From the NCBI GenBank assembly GCA_029168955.1, contig JAPDOI010000214.1:868001-932000 (forward strand): a DNA stretch of 64,000 bases. The letters are read 5' to 3'. This document shows, one piece after another, positions 63,750 to 64,000 of the stretch (the first letter of the stretch is position 1; the number at the start of each line of letters is the position of its first letter). Position numbers and translations under genes: made by a program. The notes beneath the pieces are model-generated. The model was not told the origin of the DNA. It ran no database searches and was given only the letters and a program-made list of their open reading frames with translations. The stretch is from Aplectana chamaeleonis (Eukaryota > Nematoda > Chromadorea > Rhabditida > Cosmocercidae).

Positions 63750-64000
63750 TAGTGTAGCAGCTCCCTGTAAACCAATATTAATTTTGTTGTTGTCGGGTTC
63801 AGTAATAAAACTGAATTTGGTGATGCACCTATGTGAGCAGAGTGGCCCACAGACTAGAGCTGCCTACTAAACCACTGAATAAACAGCAGTCCTTCTGATA
63901 AGCTCTCCACGCCCTAGGCGGCAAGGCTTCCCCCAGTTAACCCTTTTAGACACACACAGCGCCTGTACACAACGATGAACGTAAGATTTTGCGAGCTTTC
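63750..64000. other. No feature seen
   Basis: Short terminal stretch of the window without recognisable exon or repeat. Confidence 0.3.

Overview
This is eukaryotic nuclear DNA from a nematode, most likely a clade V (rhabditid/strongylid) worm. The evidence is short introns with TTTTAG/TTTCAG acceptors and GTAAGT-type donors, a PAPS-transporter gene that can be followed through eleven exons, mariner and Tc3-like transposons, a decayed RTE-type LINE fragment with a YADD box, and very abundant small inverted-repeat elements. Nothing bacterial or viral was recognised. No genus can be named from the sequence alone.

Two multi-exon protein genes were assembled by hand from splice sites, phase and conservation. 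Gene 1 (+ strand, about 13.2-28.0 kb, 8 exons, about 453 codons) would encode a type I membrane protein: signal peptide, cysteine-rich ectodomain, Thr/Pro-rich mucin-like stalk, one membrane span and a short basic tail. I do not recognise its family. Gene 2 (- strand, about 47.2-32.3 kb, 11 exons, about 463 codons) is a clear homologue of the Golgi PAPS transporter (SLC35B2/PAPST1; pst-1 in C. elegans), which supplies activated sulfate for sulfation in the Golgi. The two genes converge, with about 4.2 kb of repeats between their 3' ends.

Almost everything else is transposon-derived, and both genes' introns are filled with it. Layout: 0-13 kb, gene-poor, with nested MITEs, a dead mariner, GTAACTTA repeats and one possible membrane-segment exon; 13-28 kb, gene 1, whose second intron is essentially one 3.3-kb foldback element; 28-31 kb, a five-level nest of elements; 32-47 kb, gene 2, whose introns hold a GTACTTC-motif transposon, a 1.4-kb palindrome, a mariner with an intact reading frame and several foldbacks; 47-64 kb, no confident gene, with a mariner deletion derivative, three copies of a 480-bp TTAA element, a Tc3-like element inserted in a reverse transcriptase, and more MITEs.

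The strongest structural signal is a superfamily of short elements flanked by TTAA, with ends that begin AGGCAGTGTTCACGAT or the variant AGGCATCGTACGC. At least a dozen copies of several unrelated interiors occur here, and two pairs abut and share one target tetranucleotide. Paralogous empty sites inside the window allow direct inference of target duplications for several insertions. All element boundaries were read by eye, so small shifts are possible.
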